From contig NZ_JAVJQO010000004.1 in NCBI RefSeq assembly GCF_040218225.1, forward strand, positions 1 to 64,000: a DNA stretch of 64,000 bases, given 5' to 3'. The position numbers and the translations under genes are program-made. Shown here one piece after another: positions 26,004 to 36,415 of the stretch. How positions within the stretch are numbered: the first letter of the stretch is position 1; every line of letters starts with the position of its first letter. Origin of the DNA: Gracilimonas sp. GTDB taxonomy: Bacteria > Bacteroidota > Rhodothermia > Balneolales > Balneolaceae. Under the pieces are notes generated by a model. The model did no database searches and was not told the DNA's origin. It worked only from the letters and a program-made list of their open reading frames with translations.

Positions 26004-26990
26004 TCAACCAAAAAGGAATCGAAAAACTATTTGCGCAGCTAAGTTAACCGTGCGGTTATCGATATCATACTTGGGGTTGACCTCCGTGATTTCAAACACC
26101 CTCAGGTTCTCTTTTCGGCGGGCCTGCTGAACACATCTCATCACTTCTCTGCCAGAAAAGCCCACCGGTGAAGATGCGCTCACTCCCGGAGCATCTGAAG
26201 CCTGAATGGAATCCATGTCTAAGCCAAGGAAAAAAGGGCGATTCCCAATTTGCCCCAGAATATGCTGAAAAGCAGGACTCACTCCCTCTTTCAACACTTT
26301 CTTCAAATAGTGAACATTCACCCCCAATTCTTTTGCATTTTCCAGGTAAAAAGCTCCGTTTGATTCCGGCCGGATGCCAAACTCATAAAAACGATGCGGA
26401 CTCAGGTAATGATCTTCAATCAATTTCCGATAAGGAGTACCGCTGGTCATTTCATCGGCCATACGCATATCCAGATGGGCATCAATATTAATGGCAGAAA
26501 TTTCACGCTCTGTTTCAGCCAATGCTCTTACGTCCGCATAGGAAATGTCATTTCCGCCGCCCAGCACAATTACTTTCTTTCCATCCCTCAAAAACTTCGA
26601 AACTGCCGTGCTTAACCTGTTATGAATTTCTTCCAATGCATCCGGATTTTGATTGAGGTTTGGAAAATCTGTGACTTCTGAAGAATCGAACAGATCGGTA
26701 CTCACATTACCGGCATCAAATAGTTTTATGGTTGACTTCTTTTCTACCTGTAGTTTATACAGCTGCTCCCGGATTTTATTAGGGGCTTCTGCTGCTCCGG
26801 TCCTTCCGTTATTTCGAAGGACACCTTCATGCTGGGGACAGCCAATCAACACATGAGTCGAATCGAAGTATTCCTTTTCTTCAAACCCTATTTCCTGCAC
26901 CAGCCAGTGATCATTCTTGTCATGCGAATGCACAGACTTATACCCTTCAGGAACGGGCTTCAGAATATCTTTCAGCCTCTCGATTCCCAT
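26004..26990 (-). CDS. hutG: Formimidoylglutamase-type arginase-fold hydrolase
   Basis: A 328-residue ureohydrolase-family enzyme, probably hydrolysing N-formimino-L-glutamate to glutamate and formamide, the last step of histidine breakdown. Mn ligand motifs are INIDAHLDMR (Asp170, His172, Asp174) and LDMDSIQASDAPG. The first ligand motif reads GGGND (144-148) where arginase and agmatinase have GGGHE or GGGHD. From memory an Asn at this place occurs in some formiminoglutamases. It is third in hutU-hutI-hutG and its start overlaps hutI by 19 bases, which supports the assignment over arginase. Confidence 0.85.
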   Translation of the reverse strand: MGIERLKDILKPVPEGYKSVHSHDKNDHWLVQEIGFEEKEYFDSTHVLIGCPQHEGVLRNNGRTGAAEAPNKIREQLYKLQVEKKSTIKLFDAGNVSTDLFDSSEVTDFPNLNQNPDALEEIHNRLSTAVSKFLRDGKKVIVLGGGNDISYADVRALAETEREISAINIDAHLDMRMADEMTSGTPYRKLIEDHYLSPHRFYEFGIRPESNGAFYLENAKELGVNVHYLKKVLKEGVSPAFQHILGQIGNRPFFLGLDMDSIQASDAPGVSASSPVGFSGREVMRCVQQARRKENLRVFEITEVNPKYDIDNRTVNLAAQIVFRFLFG

Positions 26991-28201
26991 ACCTTTTCTC
27001 CTTTTTTGATGACGGTGTGCACATGATTCTCCCCGAAAAAATAAGCCAGATCTTTATAATTGTCCGTGTCCAGTAACAGGATGTCAGCCTGGAAACCCGG
27101 AGCGATACAGCCCAGTTTATTCTTTTCTATAGCTTTTGCGCTGTTTTGGGTAGCACAGCTCAGTGCTTCTTCCACCGACATGCCCATTTTTGTACAAGCC
27201 ATACTCATCAATAACTGCATAGATATAGTCATGGATGAACCGGGATTGAAGTCTGTAGCCAAAGCGACCAACGCCCCTTTGTCAATCAGTTTACGCGCCG
27301 GCGAATAAGAAATATTCAGAAAGTAGGAAACACCGGGCAACACCGTAGCAACCGTATTTGATCTTGCAATCAACTCCACATCGTCTTCACTCAACACTTC
27401 CAGGTGATCAACCGAAACAGCATCCAACTCCAGCGCCATCTTCACACCGCCAATATCATTGAATTGATTGGTGTGAATTTTAGGTTTGAGACCATGTTCG
27501 ATTCCCTTTTCTAATACTTTTCGGGATTCTTCAGCCGTAAAATATCCGTCTTCACAAAATACATCACAGTAATCTGCCAGCTCAGCGATTTCCGGAATCA
27601 TAGCTAATACATCTTCCAGATACTTTTCCTTAGTAGAGTTTTTAGGAACCGCATGAGCTCCTAAAAAAGTAGCCGTTAGTTCAATGGGCTGTTCTTCTTT
27701 CAGCTCGTTGATGACTTCCAGCATTTTTCTTTCGTTATCAAGATTCAGCCCATATCCACTTTTAATTTCCATGGTGGTGATTCCCTGCTTCAATGCTTTT
27801 TGCAACCGAATACGGGCTATGTTCTTTAGCTCTTCTTTGGTGGCTAATTGAGTAGCCTCAACTGTTGAAACAATTCCCCCACCCTGTTCTGCAATTTCTT
27901 CATAACTCATACCGGCTGATCGCATTGCAAATTCATCGGCACGATTCCCGCCAAATACCAAATGGGAATGAGAATCAACAAAGCCGGGAACCGCAGCCTT
28001 ACCTTCAGCATCCAAAATTGTGGGATGACCTTCGACCTGTTCAAGAACCTCTGAAAGTGGGCCAACCGCTTTAATCACTCCCCCCGAAATAAACACGGAA
28101 GCATTTTCGATTACATTCAGACTGCGTAATTCCGGCCCGCGGGTGACCCCTGGCTTAGGCGTAGCAATTTGAGATATGTTTTGAATCAGAAGATCAGGCA
28201 T
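26972..28201 (-). CDS. hutI: Imidazolonepropionase
   Basis: A 409-residue amidohydrolase that opens imidazolonepropionate to formiminoglutamate. The metal motif is VDSHSHLVFGGNR, followed by MEIKSGYGL, IHTNQFNDIGG, SVDHLE and ATDFNPGSS, all characteristic of HutI. It lies three bases downstream of hutU and overlaps hutG, so the three are one operon. The protein is cytoplasmic. Confidence 0.96.
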   Translation of the reverse strand: MPDLLIQNISQIATPKPGVTRGPELRSLNVIENASVFISGGVIKAVGPLSEVLEQVEGHPTILDAEGKAAVPGFVDSHSHLVFGGNRADEFAMRSAGMSYEEIAEQGGGIVSTVEATQLATKEELKNIARIRLQKALKQGITTMEIKSGYGLNLDNERKMLEVINELKEEQPIELTATFLGAHAVPKNSTKEKYLEDVLAMIPEIAELADYCDVFCEDGYFTAEESRKVLEKGIEHGLKPKIHTNQFNDIGGVKMALELDAVSVDHLEVLSEDDVELIARSNTVATVLPGVSYFLNISYSPARKLIDKGALVALATDFNPGSSMTISMQLLMSMACTKMGMSVEEALSCATQNSAKAIEKNKLGCIAPGFQADILLLDTDNYKDLAYFFGENHVHTVIKKGEKVWESRG

Positions 28202-28204
28202 AAA

Positions 28205-29860
28205 TTAATCCAGGAATGGCAATTTTAGTTGATGTTCTTTCGCGCAATCGATGGCGATTTCATAACCGGCATCGGCATGACGCATAACGCCACTCGCCGG
28301 ATCATTCCATAGCACACGATTCAGCCTTGCTGCTGCATCGTCGGTTCCATCGGCTACAATTACCAGTCCGGCATGTTGAGAGAATCCCATTCCCACACCT
28401 CCGCCATGATGAAAGGAAACCCAGGTTGCACCGGAAGACGTATTCAGCAGGGCATTTAGTAACGGCCAATCAGATACCGCATCCGAGCCATCTTTCATAC
28501 CTTCGGTCTCCCGGTTTGGACTGGCTACCGATCCCGAATCCAGATGATCCCGACCAATAACCACCGGTGCTTTCAGTTCTCCATTCTTCACCATTTCGTT
28601 GAATGCCAGTCCAAGTTTATGGCGCTGACCCAATCCTACCCAGCAAATGCGGGAAGGCAATCCCTGAAAGTGAATCTGATCTTTGGCCATATCCAGCCAG
28701 TTGTGCAGGTGGGGATCGTCAGGTATAATCTCTTTTACTTTCTGATCGGTCTTGTAGATATCTTCCGGGTCGCCCGAAAGAGCCACCCATCGAAACGGAC
28801 CAATACCCTTACAGAAAAGTGGACGAATGTACTCCGGTACAAATCCCGGAATATTAAAGGCATTTTCCACACCCTGATCATAAGCTTCCTGCCGGATGTT
28901 ATTTCCATAATCAAAAACGGGGATGCCCTTTTCCTGAAAACCTAACATAGCCTGCACCTGAACCGCAATGGACTCTTTCGCTCGTTGCTCCACTTCTTTT
29001 GGGTTCGACTTTTGCTTGCTTTCCCATTCGGTAACACTCATACCCAGTGGTAAATATCCATTCAGCGGATCGTGCGCGCTCGTTTGATCCGTTACCGCAT
29101 CCGGCATAATTTTTCGATCCAATAGTTTAGGATAAATGTCTGCCGCATTTCCGTGAAGGCCAACGGTAACTGGCTTTTTCTCTTCCACTGACTGGTTTAT
29201 GATTTCAAGTGCCTCTTCCAGTGAAGTTGCTTTTCTGTCTACGTACCCGGTTCGGATGCGCATATCAATCCGGTCTTCCCGGCATTCTACCGCAAGCATA
29301 CTGGCACCAGCCATCTTGGCTGCCAGCGGCTGAGCACCACCCATTCCCCCGAGTCCACCCGTAAGAACCCATTTACAAGATAAATCCCCACCAAAATGCT
29401 TTTTACCCATTGCCACAAAGGTCTCATAAGTTCCCTGAACAATACCCTGACTTCCGATATAAATCCATGAACCGGCCGTCATCTGTCCGTACATCATCAG
29501 GCCTTTTTTATCAAGCTCGTTGAAATGATCCCAGTTCGCCCATTTGGGAACCAAGTTGGAATTAGCAATCAAGACCCGGGGTGCGTCCTTATGCGTTTGA
29601 AATATCCCGACTGGCTTGCCAGACTGAACCAGCAGGGTTTCCTCATCACTCATGGACTTCAGGGATTCCAGTATTTTATCGAAGCTTTCCCAATTTCGGG
29701 CAGCGCGGCCAATGCCGCCATATACAACTAATTCTTCCGGCTTTTCAGCTACATCGGGATCCAGGTTATTCTGAATCATACGGAAAGGAGCTTCCGTCAG
29801 CCAGCTTTTACAGTTCAGATTGGTTCCCGTTGGTGCTTTAATTGTTCTTCCCATCTCCAT
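28205..29860 (-). CDS. hutU: Urocanate hydratase
   Basis: A 551-residue NAD+-dependent enzyme that hydrates urocanate to imidazolonepropionate. Length and blocks are typical: [70 protein letters not shown] and the C-terminal [16 protein letters not shown]. First gene of the operon. Histidine ammonia-lyase (hutH), which makes urocanate, is not in this window, so it must be elsewhere or the cell imports urocanate. Confidence 0.97.
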   Translation of the reverse strand: MEMGRTIKAPTGTNLNCKSWLTEAPFRMIQNNLDPDVAEKPEELVVYGGIGRAARNWESFDKILESLKSMSDEETLLVQSGKPVGIFQTHKDAPRVLIANSNLVPKWANWDHFNELDKKGLMMYGQMTAGSWIYIGSQGIVQGTYETFVAMGKKHFGGDLSCKWVLTGGLGGMGGAQPLAAKMAGASMLAVECREDRIDMRIRTGYVDRKATSLEEALEIINQSVEEKKPVTVGLHGNAADIYPKLLDRKIMPDAVTDQTSAHDPLNGYLPLGMSVTEWESKQKSNPKEVEQRAKESIAVQVQAMLGFQEKGIPVFDYGNNIRQEAYDQGVENAFNIPGFVPEYIRPLFCKGIGPFRWVALSGDPEDIYKTDQKVKEIIPDDPHLHNWLDMAKDQIHFQGLPSRICWVGLGQRHKLGLAFNEMVKNGELKAPVVIGRDHLDSGSVASPNRETEGMKDGSDAVSDWPLLNALLNTSSGATWVSFHHGGGVGMGFSQHAGLVIVADGTDDAAARLNRVLWNDPASGVMRHADAGYEIAIDCAKEHQLKLPFLD

Positions 29861-30036
29861 CTGGTTTTATTCCTATAATCAACTCCACGGCAGGAATGTA
29901 CAGGATTTTGAGGGAAGACTCATATTCAGAAACACGATTTCAAAAACACTTTGAAAACAATTTCTTATTAAAATTTGTAACGAATGGGTTTGTTTTAACT
30001 CTCTTTAGGTGGGTACTCTAATAAATTCGGGCTTTT

Positions 30037-33000
30037 ATGACACGACTTTTATCAAAATTCTTTCTTTTGGGGTTGATGATATTTCTTTCATTCTCTATAC
30101 AACAATCCAAGGCCCAAGTTGTGATAAAAGATAAAGTCGAGATAAAGCCCGTCGGTCAACAAACTCTAGCTCCTGGTACTGAATCTGCTGTATCAGGGCC
30201 AAATTCATTTTATTATCCTGTTTTACGACGCGTTGACTATGGAAAGTATGTAGTGGTAAAGTCCGGCGAATTGAAATTCTACTTTAAAGAGGCAACAAGT
30301 TACGGGATAGAAAATGCTGACGACCTTGTACTCACCTATTCCATTAATGGACCAAATTTCAATACTCAGGATTCTATAAAAATAGCCGATATACTCGGAG
30401 ACCCAATTATTATAAAGGAAAATGCTGACATCTCATGTTCTGAAACCCAAATGTATTTTAGTCCAAATCTGAGTTATGGGGTATCACCAACCGATGATAC
30501 ATTTATAGTACACAGTGAGCCTGGCCAAACGCCCAACACCCAAAACTTTGGGGATGACCAACGATTAGTTGCAACCGGACACTACAACCCTTCCGATCAT
30601 CCCGACTCTGCTAACACATCCACTTATATCAAGTATGGTATTGGACAACTTGAAACTAATGCTGAACTTGAAGAAGCAATTTTTTCAATTATAGCTGAGA
30701 TAAGCGGAACAAAGACTAATGGAAATTTCAGAATCTATAAAGTAAATGGTTATTGGGATGAAGAAAGTCTTAGTTATGCAACAAGACCAGCAACCTACCT
30801 GCCTGCTACAACTACCTTAACACCCGATGACATTCTAGAAGTTGATGGAGTAGGGTATGACTACTCAAAGGGTATTACTTCATTAGTAAATGACTGGATA
30901 AATGGTAACACAGATGATCATGGGATAAGAATATCCTCAGATAGCAGTCATTATTTTGTTAGCAAAGACAACCTGTTTGAGGCTACTTCGCAGTCAACGA
31001 TTACCCTTAATCTTACCAACAATGCCAGCACCCAGAGTTCGCCTGTATTATCCCTTGGCTATGTAGAAGCCGGAGACACTCTAAGCCTAGACTATTTGGA
31101 TTATGACGTCGCTTTGAATCATGTTTTTACAACAAATCCTGCTGATGCTGAAGAAATAGTTTCTTTTGGGGAAAGGACAAATTGCCAAACAGACAATGGT
31201 TTAAGTTTTTACCCCTTCATAGAAGAAGATACTACACAGGCTCCCTACTTTGAGTTTGTATTGAACAGAGACCTGGAATTAACCGATCTCGACATAGACA
31301 CTACTCAATACATCTATTACCAGGATGTTTATATAGAACCGAGAATTAAATTTGATAACGGGAGTTCTCCCATTCCCGAATTCCTGTTCGACTTTTCTTA
31401 CCGAATGGAGCTCTATGATGTACCATCAGTGGCGTTATCCAATTCATCTCAGGAAAGGTTCGTAGCACTTTTGGATGGCGATCCGGATGGAGGCGAAGCC
31501 CTTTATGACGACGCCGGAGCAGATATTCTGGTCCTTAACCGCCCGGAAACACAAGGAAAAAAATTCAAGCTGCGGGTAATGGGAGAATTCAAAAAGGGAT
31601 TCACCCTTGGAAAAGGCAAACCGGGTGACTATAGCACTTCAGAAGTTAAAGATGCAGTACAAGAAATTTTCCCGGGTAAAGCCGTAAGCAATATTGCATC
31701 CGATCCATACTGCGGGCTAACGGAAGCGTATGTTTCCAGAAATGGGGTGTTTGTAAATTGCTTTGAGTTTACGATTGGGAGTAGTTCCGAATTAGTTGTA
31801 AAGGGTCAGCCAGAAACTATAGCCCCTGCTGATACCACGCTCATTGCTTTGAACTATATCGATGGAAATGGTGACACCCTTAACTTTCCATCCGACCAGA
31901 TGTTTTCTACAGGTATTGACGAAGCCCATCAGCAGTTTGGAACCTTGTTGACTCCTGATGAAACAGATACAGCTGATGTATTTCAGGAAACCTTTCAGGG
32001 ATTTAGCTTCATCGCAAGCCCCACCTCTCCTGATACCACAATTCCTGTAATTGTTACTACAGATTTTAATGGACAAACACTCATTGATACTGCTCAAATA
32101 ACCATACGTTCGGAATCTTTGGAGATCATGCTCGGAGAATCAAAATACTTTTATACCGCGGAAGATCCTGAGGATAACACCAAGCTGCTGATCAAAGAAT
32201 TAGAAATAGATGCACAATCCGAAGACCCCGTAACCCTGCCTTCCGGTGGTTTAGCCGATGCTTTTTCCAGTGACGATCTCATTGAAGTGATTTCCGGTGG
32301 AAAGTCGGGAGTATATTGGGAACGGAAACGGGCTTTGATTGACAACAACGGCTCTATAACCGTACAGGATTTGCCCGATGGAATAGTACGTGTCATAGGC
32401 CGGTATTGGGAAGACGGGAAGGATTACAAAGTGAAATTGAAGGCCTCTTCCGGAAGTCGTATCGGGAAGTTGAAAATTACGGTGGTGAAGCCAGATAAGT
32501 TGGGTGAAAATGACAATCAGCGCATTTATACCGATGCTCTTGAAAGTGAGTATAACCTTGACAGCCTATCTATAGCCTACGGTGGTAGAACCGGAATGCC
32601 GCCACAGTTTCTAAAGGGTATTATCTCACAAGAATCATCCCGGCTTGCTTCTTATAGATATGAGCCAGGTACAGATTTAAAGTACAACGCATGGAGATCT
32701 GGTCGCTATGCTGAATCTGACTCAGTAGTTTCAAGTAGTATGCAAGATAACCAGTATTGGATAACTGATGAGAATGATGAAGGAGATCCTGCGATTCCAT
32801 TAAATCATATAGTTAACGAACAACAAGGTAATAATGGTCGTTATCCAGGGTATAATGGAACAATGTATGATTTGTTTAACCAGAATAGAGAAACCGAGAT
32901 AAATAGAAGAGATCAGGTAATCATTCAATTAGAAAGTTTTAGAATTCAAGCTTATGACCAATTAACGTTGATTGGCAATCCTAGTTCTGAAGAGGTTGAG

Positions 33001-33423
33001 AATTTAGCTCAAGATTTATTGAGTGAGTGGCTGCAAAATACCTACAGAGGAGGGCTCTCAAATATTGCTAAACAAACCAGAATAATAGCCTCCTATGGTC
33101 CTATGCAGTTGATCTATCTATACGCCTATTATGATGGTGGATTTCCCGTAAACGATAGCAATTACCCGGAATATTTGAATGATGATGTTGATCTGGCTTT
33201 AGATTATTCAATACGTTTTTATATCCGAAATAAGTTTAATCCGACTACTTTTTCCACTAATAACGTAAGGTTTTCGGTAGCATCCAACTGGCCAAATGGA
33301 TTCGAAGAATCTTTAAAAAGAGCTGCTAATGCCTACAATGGAAAATCCGGGGCTGATGCAGAAACATGGCATTATGGAAAAGAGGTATGGCTAAAGGCAC
33401 TAAATTATCTACCAAGCAAATGA
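30037..33423 (+). CDS. Large secreted protein with DNRLRE-like and lysozyme/SLT-like domains
   Basis: 1128 residues with a Sec signal peptide (MTRLLSKFFLLGLMIFLSFS, cut near residue 27). Residues about 165-330 resemble a DNRLRE carbohydrate-binding-like domain (NGYWDEESLSYATRP, GITSLVNDWINGN, DDHGIRISSD). The middle (350-830) is beta-rich and not recognised. Residues about 850-1128 resemble a lysozyme or lytic transglycosylase: FLKGIISQESS with catalytic-type Glu866, a YRYEPG segment shortly after, SYGPMQLIY near 1020 and ANAYNGKSG near 1099. No C-terminal sorting domain is present. Its TGA overlaps the next gene's ATG (ATGA). Peptidoglycan cleavage is an inference from these motifs. Confidence 0.75.
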   Translation: MTRLLSKFFLLGLMIFLSFSIQQSKAQVVIKDKVEIKPVGQQTLAPGTESAVSGPNSFYYPVLRRVDYGKYVVVKSGELKFYFKEATSYGIENADDLVLTYSINGPNFNTQDSIKIADILGDPIIIKENADISCSETQMYFSPNLSYGVSPTDDTFIVHSEPGQTPNTQNFGDDQRLVATGHYNPSDHPDSANTSTYIKYGIGQLETNAELEEAIFSIIAEISGTKTNGNFRIYKVNGYWDEESLSYATRPATYLPATTTLTPDDILEVDGVGYDYSKGITSLVNDWINGNTDDHGIRISSDSSHYFVSKDNLFEATSQSTITLNLTNNASTQSSPVLSLGYVEAGDTLSLDYLDYDVALNHVFTTNPADAEEIVSFGERTNCQTDNGLSFYPFIEEDTTQAPYFEFVLNRDLELTDLDIDTTQYIYYQDVYIEPRIKFDNGSSPIPEFLFDFSYRMELYDVPSVALSNSSQERFVALLDGDPDGGEALYDDAGADILVLNRPETQGKKFKLRVMGEFKKGFTLGKGKPGDYSTSEVKDAVQEIFPGKAVSNIASDPYCGLTEAYVSRNGVFVNCFEFTIGSSSELVVKGQPETIAPADTTLIALNYIDGNGDTLNFPSDQMFSTGIDEAHQQFGTLLTPDETDTADVFQETFQGFSFIASPTSPDTTIPVIVTTDFNGQTLIDTAQITIRSESLEIMLGESKYFYTAEDPEDNTKLLIKELEIDAQSEDPVTLPSGGLADAFSSDDLIEVISGGKSGVYWERKRALIDNNGSITVQDLPDGIVRVIGRYWEDGKDYKVKLKASSGSRIGKLKITVVKPDKLGENDNQRIYTDALESEYNLDSLSIAYGGRTGMPPQFLKGIISQESSRLASYRYEPGTDLKYNAWRSGRYAESDSVVSSSMQDNQYWITDENDEGDPAIPLNHIVNEQQGNNGRYPGYNGTMYDLFNQNRETEINRRDQVIIQLESFRIQAYDQLTLIGNPSSEEVENLAQDLLSEWLQNTYRGGLSNIAKQTRIIASYGPMQLIYLYAYYDGGFPVNDSNYPEYLNDDVDLALDYSIRFYIRNKFNPTTFSTNNVRFSVASNWPNGFEESLKRAANAYNGKSGADAETWHYGKEVWLKALNYLPSK

Positions 33424-35711
33424 AAATGATCATGAACTATGTAAAAATTCTAAGCTTCACCTTTCTATTTACCGTTGTTTTTTCCACAGTAATATGGGCT
33501 CAGTCTGACTATTTCAACCAATTTAAAGACCCAATCGAAACCCAGTTAGAGCAAAGCCTGAACCGGGCATATACGTTGGAACAGGTGTACGAAGTCAATG
33601 AATTCGTTGGGTCAACAAGAGTAAGCACCTATCCGCTGGACGTTCCCTATGGTACGTTATCGGACTACGTATTATTTGCTGCCCGAAATGAAACAACTAA
33701 TTGGGTTTTTGGGCTATTTAAAAATGGAGCTGTGGAGTGGCATACACCCGAAGCGCTACAATGCAGCGATATCAAAGTATATGGCAGTATGGATCTAAAC
33801 CTCGATGGTCAAGTTGATATTATGGTCAACTGCGCCTTATTTGGTAGGGACAATTTTAGGGGATTCATGTATATCTATTCATGGAATGGGATTCAGGCTG
33901 AACTCATTAGCCATATTGAAAACACCCAGGGGGGGGCTCAAAATACCATTGAAACGTATGAGGCCGATTCATTTGGGGTTTTGGATTTAAATGGAGACGG
34001 CATTATGGAAATTAGGGGACTTGACAGAGATGATCCCGACCAAAGGAGCTACTGGAGCTGGAATGGGAGTGCATATGGGAACTGGTCAACCACACCTTCT
34101 CCACCCTCAGAAGGTTTCTATCCTGCGGATATGGCTGAGGGAGAAGTTGAAGCCCAGATCGCTAAAACTGATACAGGATTTACCTATCAATACACCATTA
34201 TAAGTAGTCCATCAAGTAAAAGAAGAATTACGGAATTATTCATTGATCACGGAAAACCCGAAAAGGTCGGCAATCCACCTATGGGGTGGAGGTTCAATGG
34301 AGTAGGGTTATCAAAATACCCCTTTAATTGGAAATATGACGGTGATAATACAAAATTTATGATTAGTCCGGGAGATTCTTTATCCGAATTTGAACTTTAT
34401 TCCAACACTCCACCAAGAGTCTACAATTCTTATATCCGTTCTGAGCATAAGTTACCAGATTATAATATTGCCTTCTCGGTTGAAAAATATTTGATAGACA
34501 TTCGCACCAACAGCCATAAAGGCATTACTCTGGCGCCCGGGCCTGACTTGACCGGGTTCAATAATAATCAGTTAACCGATTCCCTGTACAATTTCTTAGG
34601 TCGCTCCTGCTCCGAACTTGGCTGGGCCACTGACTCTACCGTGTGCGGCCAACTGGAGCAGCAGGTGAACGATGTCGGGGATTTTCTTTCTGCTCAGGAC
34701 ACCGTACAAGCCGCCAATGCTTTAAAAGAGTTCATTGATCTGGTGGAAGCCGAAAAAGACGCCAGCCTCACCAGCGAGGGATATGCCCTGTTGTATTATA
34801 ATGCCCAGTACCTGGCGGCCCGTCTTCCGGAGCCCGGTCCGGCCTCCGGGATTACCTGCGGGTGCAATAACCCCGTAACTCAGTCTTCAGGCACCATTAC
34901 TATCCGGAATGGAGAAACAAAATGCCTGAATACTTCTTTTTCTGGCTCCGTGTTCTTTGAATCCGGCGGTACATTAAACGTATGCAGCACTGCGAGCCTT
35001 CAAAATATTTATGGCAATCAGCCCGGACAAATTAATGTGAGCGAATCCGGGGATGTGACGGTCGGCAACTGGAATAATAATTACGCCGAAGATGGATTAA
35101 CCAACTGGGGAACAACGGTGTTTTCAAATCAGGCTACCGTCAATAACGGCTCCCTGACCAATCATGGAGGCATGATGGTGAATGGTGGACTGAACCAAAA
35201 CAACGGTTTGATAACAAACCATGGACAACTTGAAGTTGGCAACGACCTGAATATTAATACTTCCGGTAATGCTAATACAGGTTCGCTTACCGTGGAAGGC
35301 CGGTTTACTCTCAACAGCGGTAGTTTCCAGAATGAATGCCACATGCAGGCCGGTTCATTTATGATCAATGGTTTGCTTGATAATTCGGCCGGCTCCTCCG
35401 TTATTTCCGGCGGGCAATTAACACTTAACTCCAGCGGAGAAATTATGTTGGCTGGCGGTAAAGCCATGCTTTCGGTGGGAAGTGCTATGCTCAACGGAAC
35501 GGTAACTTCTGAAGGAGAAAACCTTTTTGTCTCGCAAAATATGATCAATTACAACTCGGGGGCGTCTATTAATGCTGCTGGTCAGCCTTTGTATGTGGTT
35601 GCCCCAAACCTCAGTAGCCTCACCCAGGATTTTGCAGTCGCTGATGGTTCAGTCTTGGTAATTCCTGCTACGACCTGCAACCCTCAGGGATATAATGTTT
35701 CCGGAAATTAA
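33420..35711 (+). CDS. Secreted repeat-rich beta protein, unknown function
   Basis: 763 residues from the ATG at 33420 (ATGA overlap with the previous stop); an in-frame ATG 54 bases earlier would bury the signal peptide. The signal peptide ends near VIWAQ. The first half contains two calcium-loop-like segments, DLNLDGQVD and DLNGDGIMEI, as in FG-GAP or VCBS-like proteins. The last 270 residues form short repeats rich in Asn, Gly and Ser (TVNNGSLTNHGG, LNQNNGLITNHG, LTVEGRFTLNSG), which suggests a right-handed beta-helix. There is no sorting domain. A run of eight G residues at 33929-33936 lies inside the gene. Coupled to both neighbours. Confidence 0.75.
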   Translation: MKMIMNYVKILSFTFLFTVVFSTVIWAQSDYFNQFKDPIETQLEQSLNRAYTLEQVYEVNEFVGSTRVSTYPLDVPYGTLSDYVLFAARNETTNWVFGLFKNGAVEWHTPEALQCSDIKVYGSMDLNLDGQVDIMVNCALFGRDNFRGFMYIYSWNGIQAELISHIENTQGGAQNTIETYEADSFGVLDLNGDGIMEIRGLDRDDPDQRSYWSWNGSAYGNWSTTPSPPSEGFYPADMAEGEVEAQIAKTDTGFTYQYTIISSPSSKRRITELFIDHGKPEKVGNPPMGWRFNGVGLSKYPFNWKYDGDNTKFMISPGDSLSEFELYSNTPPRVYNSYIRSEHKLPDYNIAFSVEKYLIDIRTNSHKGITLAPGPDLTGFNNNQLTDSLYNFLGRSCSELGWATDSTVCGQLEQQVNDVGDFLSAQDTVQAANALKEFIDLVEAEKDASLTSEGYALLYYNAQYLAARLPEPGPASGITCGCNNPVTQSSGTITIRNGETKCLNTSFSGSVFFESGGTLNVCSTASLQNIYGNQPGQINVSESGDVTVGNWNNNYAEDGLTNWGTTVFSNQATVNNGSLTNHGGMMVNGGLNQNNGLITNHGQLEVGNDLNINTSGNANTGSLTVEGRFTLNSGSFQNECHMQAGSFMINGLLDNSAGSSVISGGQLTLNSSGEIMLAGGKAMLSVGSAMLNGTVTSEGENLFVSQNMINYNSGASINAAGQPLYVVAPNLSSLTQDFAVADGSVLVIPATTCNPQGYNVSGN

Positions 35712-35728
35712 TGAATCAGGAGCCTGTC

Positions 35729-36391
35729 ATGAATTATTTTAAATCCATTGTTTCGGCACTAGCATGTATTTTGTACCTGGGATTTTTGAGTACCTCACCA
35801 GCCTTGGCACAGGTATATGATATTCCGTTTGGCAGTAAAGGAAATACCATCGAATTGGAGGTAGTTAATTCCGGAGAGCAAAGCGGCTCGGATTTAAAAG
35901 TGGTGGTTACAGAGATTCCTGATTGGATCCAAATAAATCAAACCGAACTATCAATTAACAGTCTTTCTCCGCAACAAACTCATACCGCCGTTTTCACCTT
36001 TGATGCCAGCGAACAAGCAAAAGTCGGGCAGACGGCTCCACTAACATTTCATATCCTGGAGAACGGCAAAGCAATTGGAACCCGGGAATATTCCCTCAGA
36101 AGCGAAGCACCGGCAACCTTTGAGTTATTCAATAATTATCCCAACCCGTTTAATCCTGCCACCACTATTTCTTATCAGCTGCCGGAAGCGATGGAAGTGA
36201 AAATCCTTATCTATAATATTTTGGGACAACAGGTAGCCACACTTATAAATACAAATCAGGAGCCAGGGAAATATGCTTTCCGGTGGGATGCTTCTGCTCA
36301 ATCAAGCGGTATGTATTTATATCGTTTCCAGGGAACGGCACAAAGCGGAAAAACCTATATCGATGAACAAAAAATGCTGCTTATAAAGTAG
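35729..36391 (+). CDS. Small secreted protein with C-terminal sorting domain
   Basis: 220 residues. The ATG at 35729 is preferred because AGGAG lies 6 bases before it and a signal peptide starts there (MNYFKSIVSALACILYLGFL, ending ALAQ). An earlier ATG at 35711 overlaps the previous stop. A single Ig-like beta domain (about 30-130, with VVTEIPDWIQINQTELSI) precedes the sorting module [19 protein letters not shown] that runs to basic KMLLIK at the end. It is the only one of the three operon products with this module, so it may be the surface anchor or adaptor for the other two. Confidence 0.8.
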   Translation: MNYFKSIVSALACILYLGFLSTSPALAQVYDIPFGSKGNTIELEVVNSGEQSGSDLKVVVTEIPDWIQINQTELSINSLSPQQTHTAVFTFDASEQAKVGQTAPLTFHILENGKAIGTREYSLRSEAPATFELFNNYPNPFNPATTISYQLPEAMEVKILIYNILGQQVATLINTNQEPGKYAFRWDASAQSSGMYLYRFQGTAQSGKTYIDEQKMLLIK

Positions 36392-36415
36392 AGCCTAAGG
36401 GAAGACTCATCCCTT

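Noticed and set aside
25769-26047. 92-residue open frame in the repeat region
   Set aside because: It spans the inverted repeat units, has a low-complexity composition unlike neighbouring genes, and overlaps the end of hutG.
33366-33420. Upstream extension of the beta-helix protein
   Set aside because: It would place a polar segment before the signal peptide; the ATG at 33420 gives a clean signal peptide and an ATGA overlap.
36397-36415. AAGGGA / TCCCTT hairpin after the secreted operon
   Set aside because: Only six pairs and no T run on the plus strand; too weak to call as a terminator.
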